DNA of 23,971 bases. Source: DASRJG01 sp032124015 (GTDB lineage Bacteria > Acidobacteriota > Polarisedimenticolia > Polarisedimenticolales > DASRJG01). The notes below the pieces were generated by a model. That model made no database searches. It had not been told where the DNA came from and was given only the letters and a program-made list of their open reading frames with translations. A program made the translations under genes and the position numbers. The stretch spans positions 1 through 23,971 of the forward strand of contig JAQBEH010000085.1 in NCBI GenBank assembly GCA_032124015.1. The letters run 5' to 3'. This document shows, in pieces, positions 7,612 through 15,516 of this stretch (position 1 is its first letter; the number at the start of each line of letters is the position of its first letter).

Positions 7612-10600
7612 ATGCTGACCAAGGTCGTCGACGGAAACGAAGCCGTAGCAAGCGTTGCCTATCGGGCGAGCGAGGTGATCGCGATCTATCCGATCACCCC
7701 GTCGTCGGCGATGGGTGAGCTTTCAGACGAGTGGGCCGCCCAAAAGATGCCAAATCTGTGGGGGGCCGTTCCCGACATCATCGAGATGCAATCGGAGGGG
7801 GGCGCGGCCGGAGCGATCCACGGAGCGATCCAGGCCGGGGCGCTCGGCACGACCTTCACGGCATCGCAGGGTCTCCTGCTGATGATCCCGAACATGTTCA
7901 AGATCGCGGGCGAGTTGACGCCGTTCGTCATGCACGTCGCCGCCCGCACGGTCGCCACCCATGCGCTGTCGATCTTCGGCGACCACAGCGACGTCATGGC
8001 CTGCCGTCCGACCGGATTCGCGATGCTGGCCTCGAACTCGCCGCAGGAGGCTCACGACCTCGCCGCGGTGGCCCATGCCGCGACGCTGCGCGGGCGGATC
8101 CCGTTCCTCCATTTCTTCGATGGATTCAGAACCAGTCACGAGCTCCAGAAGGTGCGCCACCTTTCGGACGAGGACCTGATGGCCCTGTTCGGTCTGGGGC
8201 TCGTCCGCGAGCACCTCGCGCGGGGCTTGACCCCGGATCGCCCGAGCTTGCGCGGCACCGCGCAAAACCCCGACGTGTTCTTCCAGGCACGTGAGGCTGG
8301 AAACCCCTTCTACGACGCCCTCCCGGGCCACGTGAAGGCCGCAATGGACGTCCTGTTCGAGCGCACCGGCCGCCGCTACCACCTGTTCGACTACGCGGGC
8401 GCTCCGGACGCGGATCGCGTGATCGTGCTGATGGGCTCGGGGGCCGAAACGGCACAGGAGACCGCCGATCACCTGAACGCACGCGGAGAAAAGGTCGGCG
8501 TCCTCAAGGTCCGCCTCTTCCGGCCCTTCCCGATCGCCGATTTCGTCGCGGCGCTTCCGCCGTCGGTGCGCAGTCTCGCCGTGCTCGATCGCACCAAGGA
8601 GCCTGGCGCCGTCGGCGATCCGCTCTACCTGGATGTGGTCACGGCACTTCAGGAAGCCGGGCGCGAGATGCGCGTCGTGGGCGGCCGGTACGGCCTGTCG
8701 TCCAAAGAATTCACCCCCGCGATGGTCAAGGCGGTGTTCGACGAGCTGAAGAAGCCGGCTCCGAAAAATCACTTCACCGTCGGGATCGTCGACGACGTCT
8801 CGCATACGTCCCTTTCGATCGACGAGAGCTTCGACATCGAAACCAAAGACGTCGTGCGGGCGGTCTTTTTCGGGCTCGGCGCCGATGGCACGGTCGGGGC
8901 GAACAAGAACTCGATCAAGATCATCGGGGAGGGGACCGACGGCGAGGTGCAGGGGTACTTCGTCTACGACTCGAAGAAGTCGGGAGCGATCACGATCTCG
9001 CACCTGCGCTTCGGCCCGCGCCCCATTCGCGCGCCGTATCTCATCCGCGGGGCGAGCTTCGTCGCCTGCCACCAATGGAACTTCCTCGAACGCTACGACA
9101 TGCTGGCGCTCGCCGAGCCGGGCGCGGTCTTCCTCGTCAATTCCCCCTTCGGCCCCGACGCGGTGTGGGACCAGCTGCCGCGCGATGTGCAAGACGCCAT
9201 CGTGAAGAAAAAGCTCCGCCTCCACGTAGTGGACGCGGCGGGGGTCGCAAAAGACCTAGGGCTAGGCGGCCGCATCAACACGATCATGCAGTCCGCGTTT
9301 TTCGGGCTTTCGGGTGTGCTCCCACGCGACGAGGCCTTGGCGAAGATGAAAGAAGCGATCCGCCACAGCTACGAGAGAAAGGGGCCCGAGATCGTCAAGC
9401 GCAACGTCGAGGCCGTCGACGTCGCGATGTCCCGGGTCTCCGAGATCAAGGTACCCGCGAAGGCCACGGCGACCGATGCGCGACTGCCGGCGGTCCCTGC
9501 CGCGGCCCCGGACTTCGTCCAGAGGGTCACGGCGATGATCGTGGCGGGCCACGGCGATCTCCTTCCGGTCAGCGCGTTTCCGCCGGACGGGACCTGGCCG
9601 ACCGGGACCGCGAAGTGGGAAAAGAGAAACCTGGCCGCCGAGATCCCAATCTGGGATCCCACCTTCTGCATCCAGTGCAACAAGTGCGCGATCGTCTGTC
9701 CCCACGCCGCGATCCGGGCCAAGGTCTACGAGCCGGAGGCGCTCGCGGGGGCGCCGATCGCGTTTCGCGCGCAGGATTTCAAATCGCGCGAGCACCCCGG
9801 GCTCAAATACACGATCCAGGTCGCCCCCGAAGATTGCACCGGGTGCAACATTTGCGTCCAGGTCTGCCCCGGGCGCGACAAGTCGAACCCGAAGCGGAAG
9901 GCGATCAACATGGAGCCCCAGCCTCCCGTGAGAGAGCAAGAGCGGGAGAGTTTCGAGTTCTTCTTGGACCTCCCCGAGATGGATCGCACGTGGATCACGC
10001 CGGACGTCAAGAGCACCCAGTTCGCCGAGCCGCTGTTCGAGTTTTCGGGGGCCTGCGCGGGGTGCGGCGAGACCCCGTACCTGAAGCTCCTCACGCAGTT
10101 GTTCGGTGATCGGCTCCTCGTGGCCAACGCCACCGGTTGCTCGTCGATCTACGGGGGAAATCTGCCGACGACGCCGTGGACCGTCAACCGCGAGGGCCGA
10201 GGCCCGGCGTGGGCGAACTCCCTCTTCGAAGACAACGCCGAGTTCGGTCTCGGGCTCGCAGCCGGTGTCGACGCCCACCTACGCCTCGCTCGCGTGCTCA
10301 TTGAAAGATTGCAGGGCCGCCTCGGCGACATGATGGTCGGCGCGCTCCTTGCGAGTGCGCAACCCGGCGAGGCGGGAATTCGCGACCGGCGGGCCCAAGT
10401 CGCGGCCCTTCGCGCGATGCTCCCTTCAATTGACGACCCCGATGCCGGCCGGCTCCACGCGCTGGCCGATTATTTCGTTCCGAAGAGCGTGTGGGTGATC
10501 GGCGGCGACGGCTGGGCCTACGACATCGGGTTCGGAGGTCTCGATCACGTGCTCGCCACGGGCCGGAAGATCAACGTCCTCGTGCTCGACACCGAGGTGT

Positions 10601-11187
10601 ACTCGAACACCGGAGGCCAACAGTCCAAGGCGACGCCGCTCGGAGCCGTCGCAAAGTTCGCCGCAGCCGGGAAGGAGATACCGAAGAAGGACCTGGGGCT
10701 CATGGCGATGACGTACGGGCATATCTACGTGGCCCGGGTCGCGATGGGGGCCAAGGACGCGCAGACCGTGCGCGCCTTCGTCGAGGCGGAGGCGCACCCC
10801 GGCCCCTCGCTGATCATCGCGTACTCTCCGTGCATCGCGCACGGCTACGACCTCGCGTTTTCGGGGCAGCAATCGAAGCTCGCCGTGGACAGCGGCCAGT
10901 GGCCGCTCTACCGCTTCGATCCGGCGCGCGGCGCAATGGGGGAGCCGCCCCTGCAACTGGACACGGACCACCCGACCGTTTCGCCGGTCACCTACATGCG
11001 CAACGAGGCGCGCTTCCGGATGGCGGAGATGGTCGATCCTGCGCGGTTCAAGCAGTTGCTCGCAAAGGCGGCCTCGCACGCAGCGCACCGGGGCGCGATC
11101 TACCGGCAGCTCGCCGGGATCAAGGTCGGAGCCGATGTGCAGCCCGTGCCGCCTGCCCCCGAACCCTCCCCCGCGGCGAAGGAGTGA
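7612..11187 (+). CDS. nifJ: Pyruvate:ferredoxin (flavodoxin) oxidoreductase, single-chain
   Basis: 1191 residues. It catalyses oxidative decarboxylation of pyruvate to acetyl-CoA and CO2, passing electrons to ferredoxin or flavodoxin, or the reverse reaction. Domains in order: the pyruvate/TPP pyrimidine domain from residue 1 (YPITPSS at 26-32), domain II to about 400, the gamma domain from about 404, and two 4Fe-4S motifs, C686xxC689xxC692xxxC696P and C742xxC745xxC748xxxC752P. The C-terminal TPP-pyrophosphate domain carries GGDGWAYDIG from 964 and DTEVYSNTGGQQ from D993. C815, C818, C843 and C1074 are placed as the ligands of the proximal cluster in Desulfovibrio-type PFOR, so all three clusters look intact. 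A short proline-rich tail ends the protein. It is followed after 2 bp by the DHOD-like gene, whose ribosome site overlaps the nifJ stop; the two form an operon. Confidence 0.97.
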   Translation: MLTKVVDGNEAVASVAYRASEVIAIYPITPSSAMGELSDEWAAQKMPNLWGAVPDIIEMQSEGGAAGAIHGAIQAGALGTTFTASQGLLLMIPNMFKIAGELTPFVMHVAARTVATHALSIFGDHSDVMACRPTGFAMLASNSPQEAHDLAAVAHAATLRGRIPFLHFFDGFRTSHELQKVRHLSDEDLMALFGLGLVREHLARGLTPDRPSLRGTAQNPDVFFQAREAGNPFYDALPGHVKAAMDVLFERTGRRYHLFDYAGAPDADRVIVLMGSGAETAQETADHLNARGEKVGVLKVRLFRPFPIADFVAALPPSVRSLAVLDRTKEPGAVGDPLYLDVVTALQEAGREMRVVGGRYGLSSKEFTPAMVKAVFDELKKPAPKNHFTVGIVDDVSHTSLSIDESFDIETKDVVRAVFFGLGADGTVGANKNSIKIIGEGTDGEVQGYFVYDSKKSGAITISHLRFGPRPIRAPYLIRGASFVACHQWNFLERYDMLALAEPGAVFLVNSPFGPDAVWDQLPRDVQDAIVKKKLRLHVVDAAGVAKDLGLGGRINTIMQSAFFGLSGVLPRDEALAKMKEAIRHSYERKGPEIVKRNVEAVDVAMSRVSEIKVPAKATATDARLPAVPAAAPDFVQRVTAMIVAGHGDLLPVSAFPPDGTWPTGTAKWEKRNLAAEIPIWDPTFCIQCNKCAIVCPHAAIRAKVYEPEALAGAPIAFRAQDFKSREHPGLKYTIQVAPEDCTGCNICVQVCPGRDKSNPKRKAINMEPQPPVREQERESFEFFLDLPEMDRTWITPDVKSTQFAEPLFEFSGACAGCGETPYLKLLTQLFGDRLLVANATGCSSIYGGNLPTTPWTVNREGRGPAWANSLFEDNAEFGLGLAAGVDAHLRLARVLIERLQGRLGDMMVGALLASAQPGEAGIRDRRAQVAALRAMLPSIDDPDAGRLHALADYFVPKSVWVIGGDGWAYDIGFGGLDHVLATGRKINVLVLDTEVYSNTGGQQSKATPLGAVAKFAAAGKEIPKKDLGLMAMTYGHIYVARVAMGAKDAQTVRAFVEAEAHPGPSLIIAYSPCIAHGYDLAFSGQQSKLAVDSGQWPLYRFDPARGAMGEPPLQLDTDHPTVSPVTYMRNEARFRMAEMVDPARFKQLLAKAASHAAHRGAIYRQLAGIKVGADVQPVPPAPEPSPAAKE

Positions 11188-11189
11188 CC

Positions 11190-12182
11190 ATGGATCTCTC
11201 CACGACGTATCTCGGCTTCGAACTCCCGCATCCCCTGATCCCGGGGGCGTCGCCTCTGGCCGACGACATCGACGGCGTGCGGCGCCTCGAGGACGCGGGC
11301 GCGCCCCTGATCGTCTTGCGTTCGCTTTTCGAAGAGCAGCTCGTGCACGAGCAGCTGGCGGCGCACGCCGGCATCGACGCTCACGAGAACGCCTTCGCCG
11401 AGGCCTTGTCGTACTTCCCCACGACCGAAGGATTCCGCTTCGGCCCCGACTCGTACCTCGAGCATCTGGCGCGCGTGAAACGCAGCGCCGGCGTTCCCAT
11501 CGTGGCCTCGCTGAACGGGACGACTCCGGGGGGTTGGGTCGAGTACGCGCAGCTCCTCGAGGCCGCGGGGGCCGACGCTCTCGAGCTCAACCTCTTCCTG
11601 GTGCCGACCGATCCCGAAGAAAGTGCCCTCGACATCGAAGACCGGCTGCTCGCCCTGATTCGGTCGGTCCGAGGGCACGTGAAAATGCCGCTCGCGGTCA
11701 AGGTCTCGCCGTTCTACACCTCCCTGCCTCACTTCGCCCGCCGGGTCGAGGCGGAAGGGGCCGATGCGCTCGTCGTGTTCAACCGGTTCTACGAGCCCGA
11801 CATCGACGTCAGCAACCAGCAGGTCATGCGGACGCTCACGCTGTCGAGCTCGACGGAGCTGCTTCCCCGTCTCCACGCCCTCGCCATCCTGTCCGGGCGC
11901 ACGCGCCTCTCGCTCGGGGTCACCGGCGGGGTTCACACCGGTGTCGACGCGTTGAAGGCGGTGATGTGCGGCGCTGACGGCGTGCAGATGGTCTCGGCCC
12001 TCCTCGAGGGGGGGCCGAAACGGCTTCTGACGGCGCGCGCCGAGTTGGAGTGGGTCCTCGAAGAGAACGAATACGATTCCCTGGCGCAGGTGAAAGGCAG
12101 CATGAGCCTGACCCGTTGTCCGGACCCCAAGGCCTACGAACGGATCAACTACATGCACATTCTTCAGAACTGGCGGGGCTAG
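11190..12182 (+). CDS. Dihydroorotate dehydrogenase-like flavoprotein, PFOR-associated
   Basis: 330 residues from ATG 11190, with GGAG five bases upstream overlapping the nifJ stop. It is a TIM-barrel FMN protein of the DHOD superfamily. The FMN-phosphate region TGGVHTGVDALKAVMCGAD begins at 245, and LELNLFLVP at 131-139 aligns with the DHOD active-site strand ExNxSCPN/SxPN. The catalytic Cys or Ser that deprotonates dihydroorotate in true DHODs is replaced by Phe or Leu, so a role in pyrimidine synthesis is doubtful. Genes of this kind are often found directly after nifJ, for example in cyanobacteria, which suggests a redox task linked to PFOR. Its substrate is not known. The 3' end overlaps the convergent lasso kinase gene by 38 bp. 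Confidence 0.9.
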   Translation: MDLSTTYLGFELPHPLIPGASPLADDIDGVRRLEDAGAPLIVLRSLFEEQLVHEQLAAHAGIDAHENAFAEALSYFPTTEGFRFGPDSYLEHLARVKRSAGVPIVASLNGTTPGGWVEYAQLLEAAGADALELNLFLVPTDPEESALDIEDRLLALIRSVRGHVKMPLAVKVSPFYTSLPHFARRVEAEGADALVVFNRFYEPDIDVSNQQVMRTLTLSSSTELLPRLHALAILSGRTRLSLGVTGGVHTGVDALKAVMCGADGVQMVSALLEGGPKRLLTARAELEWVLEENEYDSLAQVKGSMSLTRCPDPKAYERINYMHILQNWRG

Positions 12183-13113
12183 CGAGGGTCTCGACATCCG
12201 CCAGCAAGGCCTCGCGGACGGCGCCGAGGCGATCCCATTCCCGCGGGTAAGACACTTGCCTCACGGGAACGACGTCGACAAGGGCGCCGAGCCGTTCGAA
12301 GAGCCCGCGTGAGCGCTCCTGGTCGTCCAGATGGAGTTGGAACGACGCCCTCACGAGCGCCATGAACGCCTCGCGCTCGGGAAGCGGGGCGACCTCCACG
12401 GTGGGTCCGACTCCGAGCAGGTACAGCGCCCGCAGCGGCTCGGCGCCTGTCGCGAGCGTGAAGCCTCCGCTGTCCCGATCGAGCCGCCGTTTTTCGGTGT
12501 AGTGCGCGACCGGCGCCGCTCCCACCCGTTCGTCGAAGAGGTGAGCGAGCGGATCGGGGAGGAGCCTGAGGCCAGGGTAGGTCGCAAGCGCCTCGTAGCC
12601 CGAGGCCGCCGCGCCCCGCACCAGGATGCCGTCGTCACCTAACAGCGGATGCCCGGCACGCGCGAATTCAGCGCAGAGCGTCGACTTGCCCGCCCCTGAA
12701 TCCCCGAGGAACCCGATGGCGCCCTGAGGTGTTGCGACGCAACCCGCGTGGATGACCAGACGGCCGCGGTGGGTGAGGACCCTCGGAAGCACCTGGTCGA
12801 TCAGAAGGTGTTCGAGAGTGCTGGGAGGGAGCGTCTCGTGAGGGCAACAGGTGATGGCGCTGCCACCAGCTTCGATCAGGAACGTCGCGAGCCCCGGCAT
12901 GCCCAGCCGATAGGCGTCACCGTCACGGGTGCACGACAGAAGCACGCCGCCGTCGGGCGAGCGCCAGTGGTGGTCCCATCGGTCATTGGAGGGTTCGGCC
13001 CGTGCAAAACCAGCGACGATGACGACGCACGTTGCGGGGCCGGAGACGGCCACCGGAAGCCTCCCGAGCGGCACCTCGCTCTGAAGAACGAAATCGGCAA
13101 AGCGGTAAAACAA
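12145..13113 (-). CDS. HPr kinase-like tailoring kinase of the lasso peptide cluster (K)
   Basis: 322 residues if translation starts at TTG 13111-13113, two bases after the precursor stop. No ATG or GTG exists in frame within the precursor region, and a start at GTG 13072-13074 would remove the first strand of the usual YRxxxxxxxSExPL beginning. Signatures: IHAG (121-124), Walker A GDSGAGKST (137-145), and LLGDDG (157-162) supplying the acidic residues near the P-loop. This is the HPr kinase/phosphorylase C-terminal catalytic fold. In lasso clusters such as paeninodin, homologues phosphorylate the C-terminal Ser of the precursor. Here it is the last gene of the operon, translationally coupled to the precursor, so the precursor is the likely substrate. 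The core ends in Pro, which leaves the phosphate acceptor unclear. No PTS HPr gene is nearby. Confidence 0.85.
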   Translation of the reverse strand: MFYRFADFVLQSEVPLGRLPVAVSGPATCVVIVAGFARAEPSNDRWDHHWRSPDGGVLLSCTRDGDAYRLGMPGLATFLIEAGGSAITCCPHETLPPSTLEHLLIDQVLPRVLTHRGRLVIHAGCVATPQGAIGFLGDSGAGKSTLCAEFARAGHPLLGDDGILVRGAAASGYEALATYPGLRLLPDPLAHLFDERVGAAPVAHYTEKRRLDRDSGGFTLATGAEPLRALYLLGVGPTVEVAPLPEREAFMALVRASFQLHLDDQERSRGLFERLGALVDVVPVRQVSYPREWDRLGAVREALLADVETLASPASSEECACS

Positions 13114-13115
13114 AT

Positions 13116-13244
13116 CTACGGGCGCGGTTTTTGTCCGCTCGACGTTTCTTGGGCCGTGCCGGAGCCCCCGGTCGTCAGGTCCTTCAACTTGCCGTACTTC
13201 GTGAGAATCGGCTTCTTGTAGGCCTTCAGCTTCTGGGATGCCAT
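13116..13244 (-). CDS. Lasso peptide precursor (A), 42 residues
   Basis: ATG 13242-13244 is preceded by AGGAGA, with GGAG nine bases before the start; the stop is TAG 13116-13118. The leader (1-25) is basic and fits the lasso leader pattern Y-x2-P-x-L-x3-G-x5-T exactly: Y9, P12, L14, G18, T24, with T24 at the penultimate leader position. The predicted core (26-42) is GGSGTAQETSSGQKPRP. Gly26 becomes residue 1, and the only acidic residue in the core, Glu33, is core position 8, giving an 8-residue macrolactam ring GGSGTAQE and a 9-residue tail. It sits between the cyclase (33 bp upstream) and the kinase (2 bp downstream). Cleavage site and ring size are inferred from the motif. I am confident of the ORF and class, less so of the final structure. 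Confidence 0.9.
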   Translation of the reverse strand: MASQKLKAYKKPILTKYGKLKDLTTGGSGTAQETSSGQKPRP

Positions 13245-13272
13245 CGCGTCGATCTCCTGTGATGTGCAAATG

Positions 13273-13299
13273 CCCATCATCCCACCAGGGGGAGATGGG
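13273..13299 (-). promoter_or_regulatory. Intercistronic hairpin at the cyclase stop, upstream of the precursor
   Basis: On the transcribed (minus) strand, CCCATCTCCC pairs with GGGA and GATGGG: ten base pairs with one bulged base and a six-base loop. It contains the cyclase stop codon (13277-13279) and ends 28 bp before the precursor ATG. No T tract follows, so it is not a classical terminator. It could stabilise the processed 5' end of a precursor-kinase transcript, or slow ribosomes or polymerase at this junction. Confidence 0.5.
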
Positions 13300-15055
13300 G
13301 AAGCCTCGCTTGGCCGTTCGCAAGGAAGCGCGGATCATACCGCTCCCGTCTCGTTTTGCGAAGCCAAGACGAAAGAATAGCCGCAGTCCAGAGGGGCCCG
13401 GCGGCCGTGGCGTCGCCGCGGCGGTAGCGGTCGTACAGCGCCCGCACCTTGGCGCGGTCCACATACGGCGCGAGTTCTCTCATGTCGGAGGCGAGCTCGC
13501 GAGCCAAGAACGGGCCCGATTCGGTGATCACGGCGGACAGGAATCTCCAGCCGAGCCGCACCCAGCGGCCGCGACGCCAGCGAACTTCGTCGGGGAGGAA
13601 CCCGGCCGCCCCCTGGCGGACGATTCGTTTCGACCAGCCGTCACGGACCTTTTGATCCCAGGGGAGCGCGAGACAGAACTCGACGACGCGCTTGTCGAAA
13701 AACGGGTGGCGCGCCTCGATCCCCCGCGAGGCGGCGACCCGGTGGTATCGCTCCAGGGCGGCGCCATTTTGAGGGTGAGCGATTTCCTGCGCCTGGCGCT
13801 CGCGCGTGCTGAGCGTGGGATAGTGGTCACGGTACTCCCAGAGCGACCGAAGGCGGCCGGGAAGGTCGATCCTTGCGGCACAGTCGTGGCTGATGAACGA
13901 CTCGGCGAGCGCGGCCCTGATGCCGAGTCTTCGTCGATAAGGGCGCACCGCGGCGCGGAGGAACTGGGGAGCGACGGCGCGGTAGGTATTCGCGAAGAGC
14001 AAACGTGAAGTCGAGGACCAGGGATCGTAGGTGTCCCTGTAGAAGCCGGCAAAGCCTCGCGCTTCGCGAAGCGCCGTGCCCCATTGGCCCGAGCGCAAAA
14101 GGCCGGTGAGGACATCGGGCTCGTGCGACGCGACGGTGTCGCCGTCCACACCGTCGAGGACCGCGCCGAAACCGCGCCGCCGCGCTGCGGCATACAGTAA
14201 GAGGGGAAGCAGCATCGGGCCGTCGAAAGGCTCTTCCATCGACGTGACGAACGACGCGAGCTCGTCCTTGTACGCCCCGATCTCGCCCGGACGAATCATG
14301 ATCGGGTCGAGTCCCGGCAGTTCCAGGACGGCACGGATGTGACCCGACTCCTCGCAGCCTGGGTCGTCGGTCAGGGCCGAGAGCGTGGTGAGCGGCGAAT
14401 CCTGGCCCCTCTGCAAAATTGCTCGCGCATAGCCGACGATGGCCGAGGAATCGAGCCCGCCGCTCAGCATCGAAGCGACCGAGCCCGAAAGCCGGCAGCG
14501 GACGGCCTCGGTGAAGATCTCGCGGAACGCCTCGACGTACTCCGCGTCGCTCCCAAGGCGAATTTCAATCGAGGGGTCAGGCTTCCAGTAAGGCGCAACC
14601 GAAGTGCGGCCCGCATCGAACGTCAACCGGTGCCCAGGGGGGAGCCGAAACACCCCGAGATAGAAGGTACTCGTCTGGTCGACGCACTCGAGCTCGGGCA
14701 CGCAGACGTCGGCGACGCGCCTCTCGTCGAGGTCGAGAGGAAGACCGTCGACGTCGCCGATCGCCGACGCGCGCGTGGCGAAGGCGAGGCCCCCCTCGGA
14801 CGCGCGGTAGTAGAAGGGCTTGACGCCCAGGTGGTCCCTCGCTCCAAACGCGCGCCCGGTCCGATCGTCGTGGATCGCAAACGCGAAATCGCCCAGGAGT
14901 TTTCCGGCGCAAGCCTCACCCCAGCGCTCGTAGGCCTTGAGGATCAGCGCGAGATCGGCGAGGTCCTTCCGCTCTTCGGGCCCAACATCGAGCGCGCGAA
15001 CAAGCTCGTCCCGGTTGTCCAGCCGGACCTCGCCGGCGATGGTTCGACCGCTCAC
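13277..15055 (-). CDS. Lasso cyclase (C), asparagine synthetase-like, with a shortened N-terminus
   Basis: 592 residues from GTG 15053-15055, whose GTGA overlaps the B2 stop by 4 bp. The N-terminal region, about 1-160, keeps the later part of the class II glutaminase-like fold (GEVRLDNRDEL at 8-18, GDFAFAIHD at 55-63, ARDHLGVKPFYY at 72-83). It lacks the usual first ~60 residues and has no N-terminal Cys. The synthetase domain has the ATP/PPi loop SGGLDSS at 198-204 and LDGVDGDT at 300-307. Lasso cyclases adenylate the side-chain carboxylate of core residue 7, 8 or 9 and join it to the Gly1 amine. They do not need glutamine-derived ammonia, which fits the missing Cys. The neighbours B1, B2 and a matching precursor separate it from true AsnB. 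The frame is open further upstream, but that stretch is a shadow of B2. Confidence 0.93.
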   Translation of the reverse strand: MSGRTIAGEVRLDNRDELVRALDVGPEERKDLADLALILKAYERWGEACAGKLLGDFAFAIHDDRTGRAFGARDHLGVKPFYYRASEGGLAFATRASAIGDVDGLPLDLDERRVADVCVPELECVDQTSTFYLGVFRLPPGHRLTFDAGRTSVAPYWKPDPSIEIRLGSDAEYVEAFREIFTEAVRCRLSGSVASMLSGGLDSSAIVGYARAILQRGQDSPLTTLSALTDDPGCEESGHIRAVLELPGLDPIMIRPGEIGAYKDELASFVTSMEEPFDGPMLLPLLLYAAARRRGFGAVLDGVDGDTVASHEPDVLTGLLRSGQWGTALREARGFAGFYRDTYDPWSSTSRLLFANTYRAVAPQFLRAAVRPYRRRLGIRAALAESFISHDCAARIDLPGRLRSLWEYRDHYPTLSTRERQAQEIAHPQNGAALERYHRVAASRGIEARHPFFDKRVVEFCLALPWDQKVRDGWSKRIVRQGAAGFLPDEVRWRRGRWVRLGWRFLSAVITESGPFLARELASDMRELAPYVDRAKVRALYDRYRRGDATAAGPLWTAAILSSWLRKTRRERYDPRFLANGQARLPHLPLVG

Positions 15056-15516
15056 GCGGCTCGTTCCGGCGAGGCCCCGAAATCTTGATCCAAGGCCGGG
15101 AAACGGAGGGCGATGTCGTCGGCGTCGTTCACCGGCCGGCCGAGGTATTCGACCCACGCATGAGCGTTCAGCGTCCCGCTTTCGCGGTTGACGCCGACGC
15201 GCACGACCGTCTCGATCCCTTCGCGTTTCAAGAGCCACCACAGGAGGAGGGAGCGTCTCAAGCAGGTGGCCCGGACGGGGCCCCGTCCGGCGGCGATGGC
15301 CACGACCCGGGCGGCGCTCCTGGCCCGCGCCTCGGCGGCTTGCGCCGTGGGGAGCGGCGCGCCTCGCGGTCGCGACCGTCGGGCCATGAAGGCGCGCGAC
15401 CTCTTGAAACCGAAGATCGCGAGGCCGCCCGCCACGAAGGGCGTCGCAACGAGACAAACGAAAAGGAGCCGCCTCTCCGGGCCGGTCAGGGCACGGAGCT
15501 TGGCCAGATCACCCAC
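15052..15516 (-). CDS. Lasso peptide leader peptidase (B2), transglutaminase-like
   Basis: 154 residues. A hydrophobic segment near 17-36 precedes a small cysteine-protease domain with the triad C85 (ATCLRRS), H119 (AHAWVE) and D131 (GRPVND), the arrangement of lasso B2 proteins. B2 cuts the leader off the precursor, probably after Thr25 here, so the cyclase can use the freed Gly amine. The start is GTG 15514-15516, overlapping the end of B1 by 8 bp; its own stop overlaps the cyclase start by 4 bp. B1, B2 and C are therefore translationally coupled. The hydrophobic N-terminus suggests loose membrane association, which is also seen in some B2 homologues. Confidence 0.93.
   Translation of the reverse strand: MGDLAKLRALTGPERRLLFVCLVATPFVAGGLAIFGFKRSRAFMARRSRPRGAPLPTAQAAEARARSAARVVAIAAGRGPVRATCLRRSLLLWWLLKREGIETVVRVGVNRESGTLNAHAWVEYLGRPVNDADDIALRFPALDQDFGASPERAA

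Noticed and set aside
10491..11189. Upstream extension of the DHOD-like frame to 10491
   Set aside because: It is a shadow of nifJ; a good ribosome site and the family N-terminus support ATG 11190.
12145..13113. Genuine HPr kinase/phosphorylase of carbon catabolite control
   Set aside because: No ptsH-like gene is adjacent, the N-terminal domain differs from HprK, and the gene is coupled to the lasso precursor.
13114..13464. Upstream extension of the kinase ORF to 13464
   Set aside because: The extension runs out of frame through the precursor and cyclase end, has no ribosome site, and its translation resembles no kinase N-terminus.
13277..15055. Housekeeping asparagine synthetase (asnB)
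   Set aside because: There is no N-terminal Cys, the protein begins inside the glutaminase domain, and it is flanked by B1, B2 and a lasso precursor.
15056..15457. Upstream extension of the cyclase frame to 15457
   Set aside because: It overlaps B2 completely and encodes Arg-rich filler, not the missing glutaminase strands.
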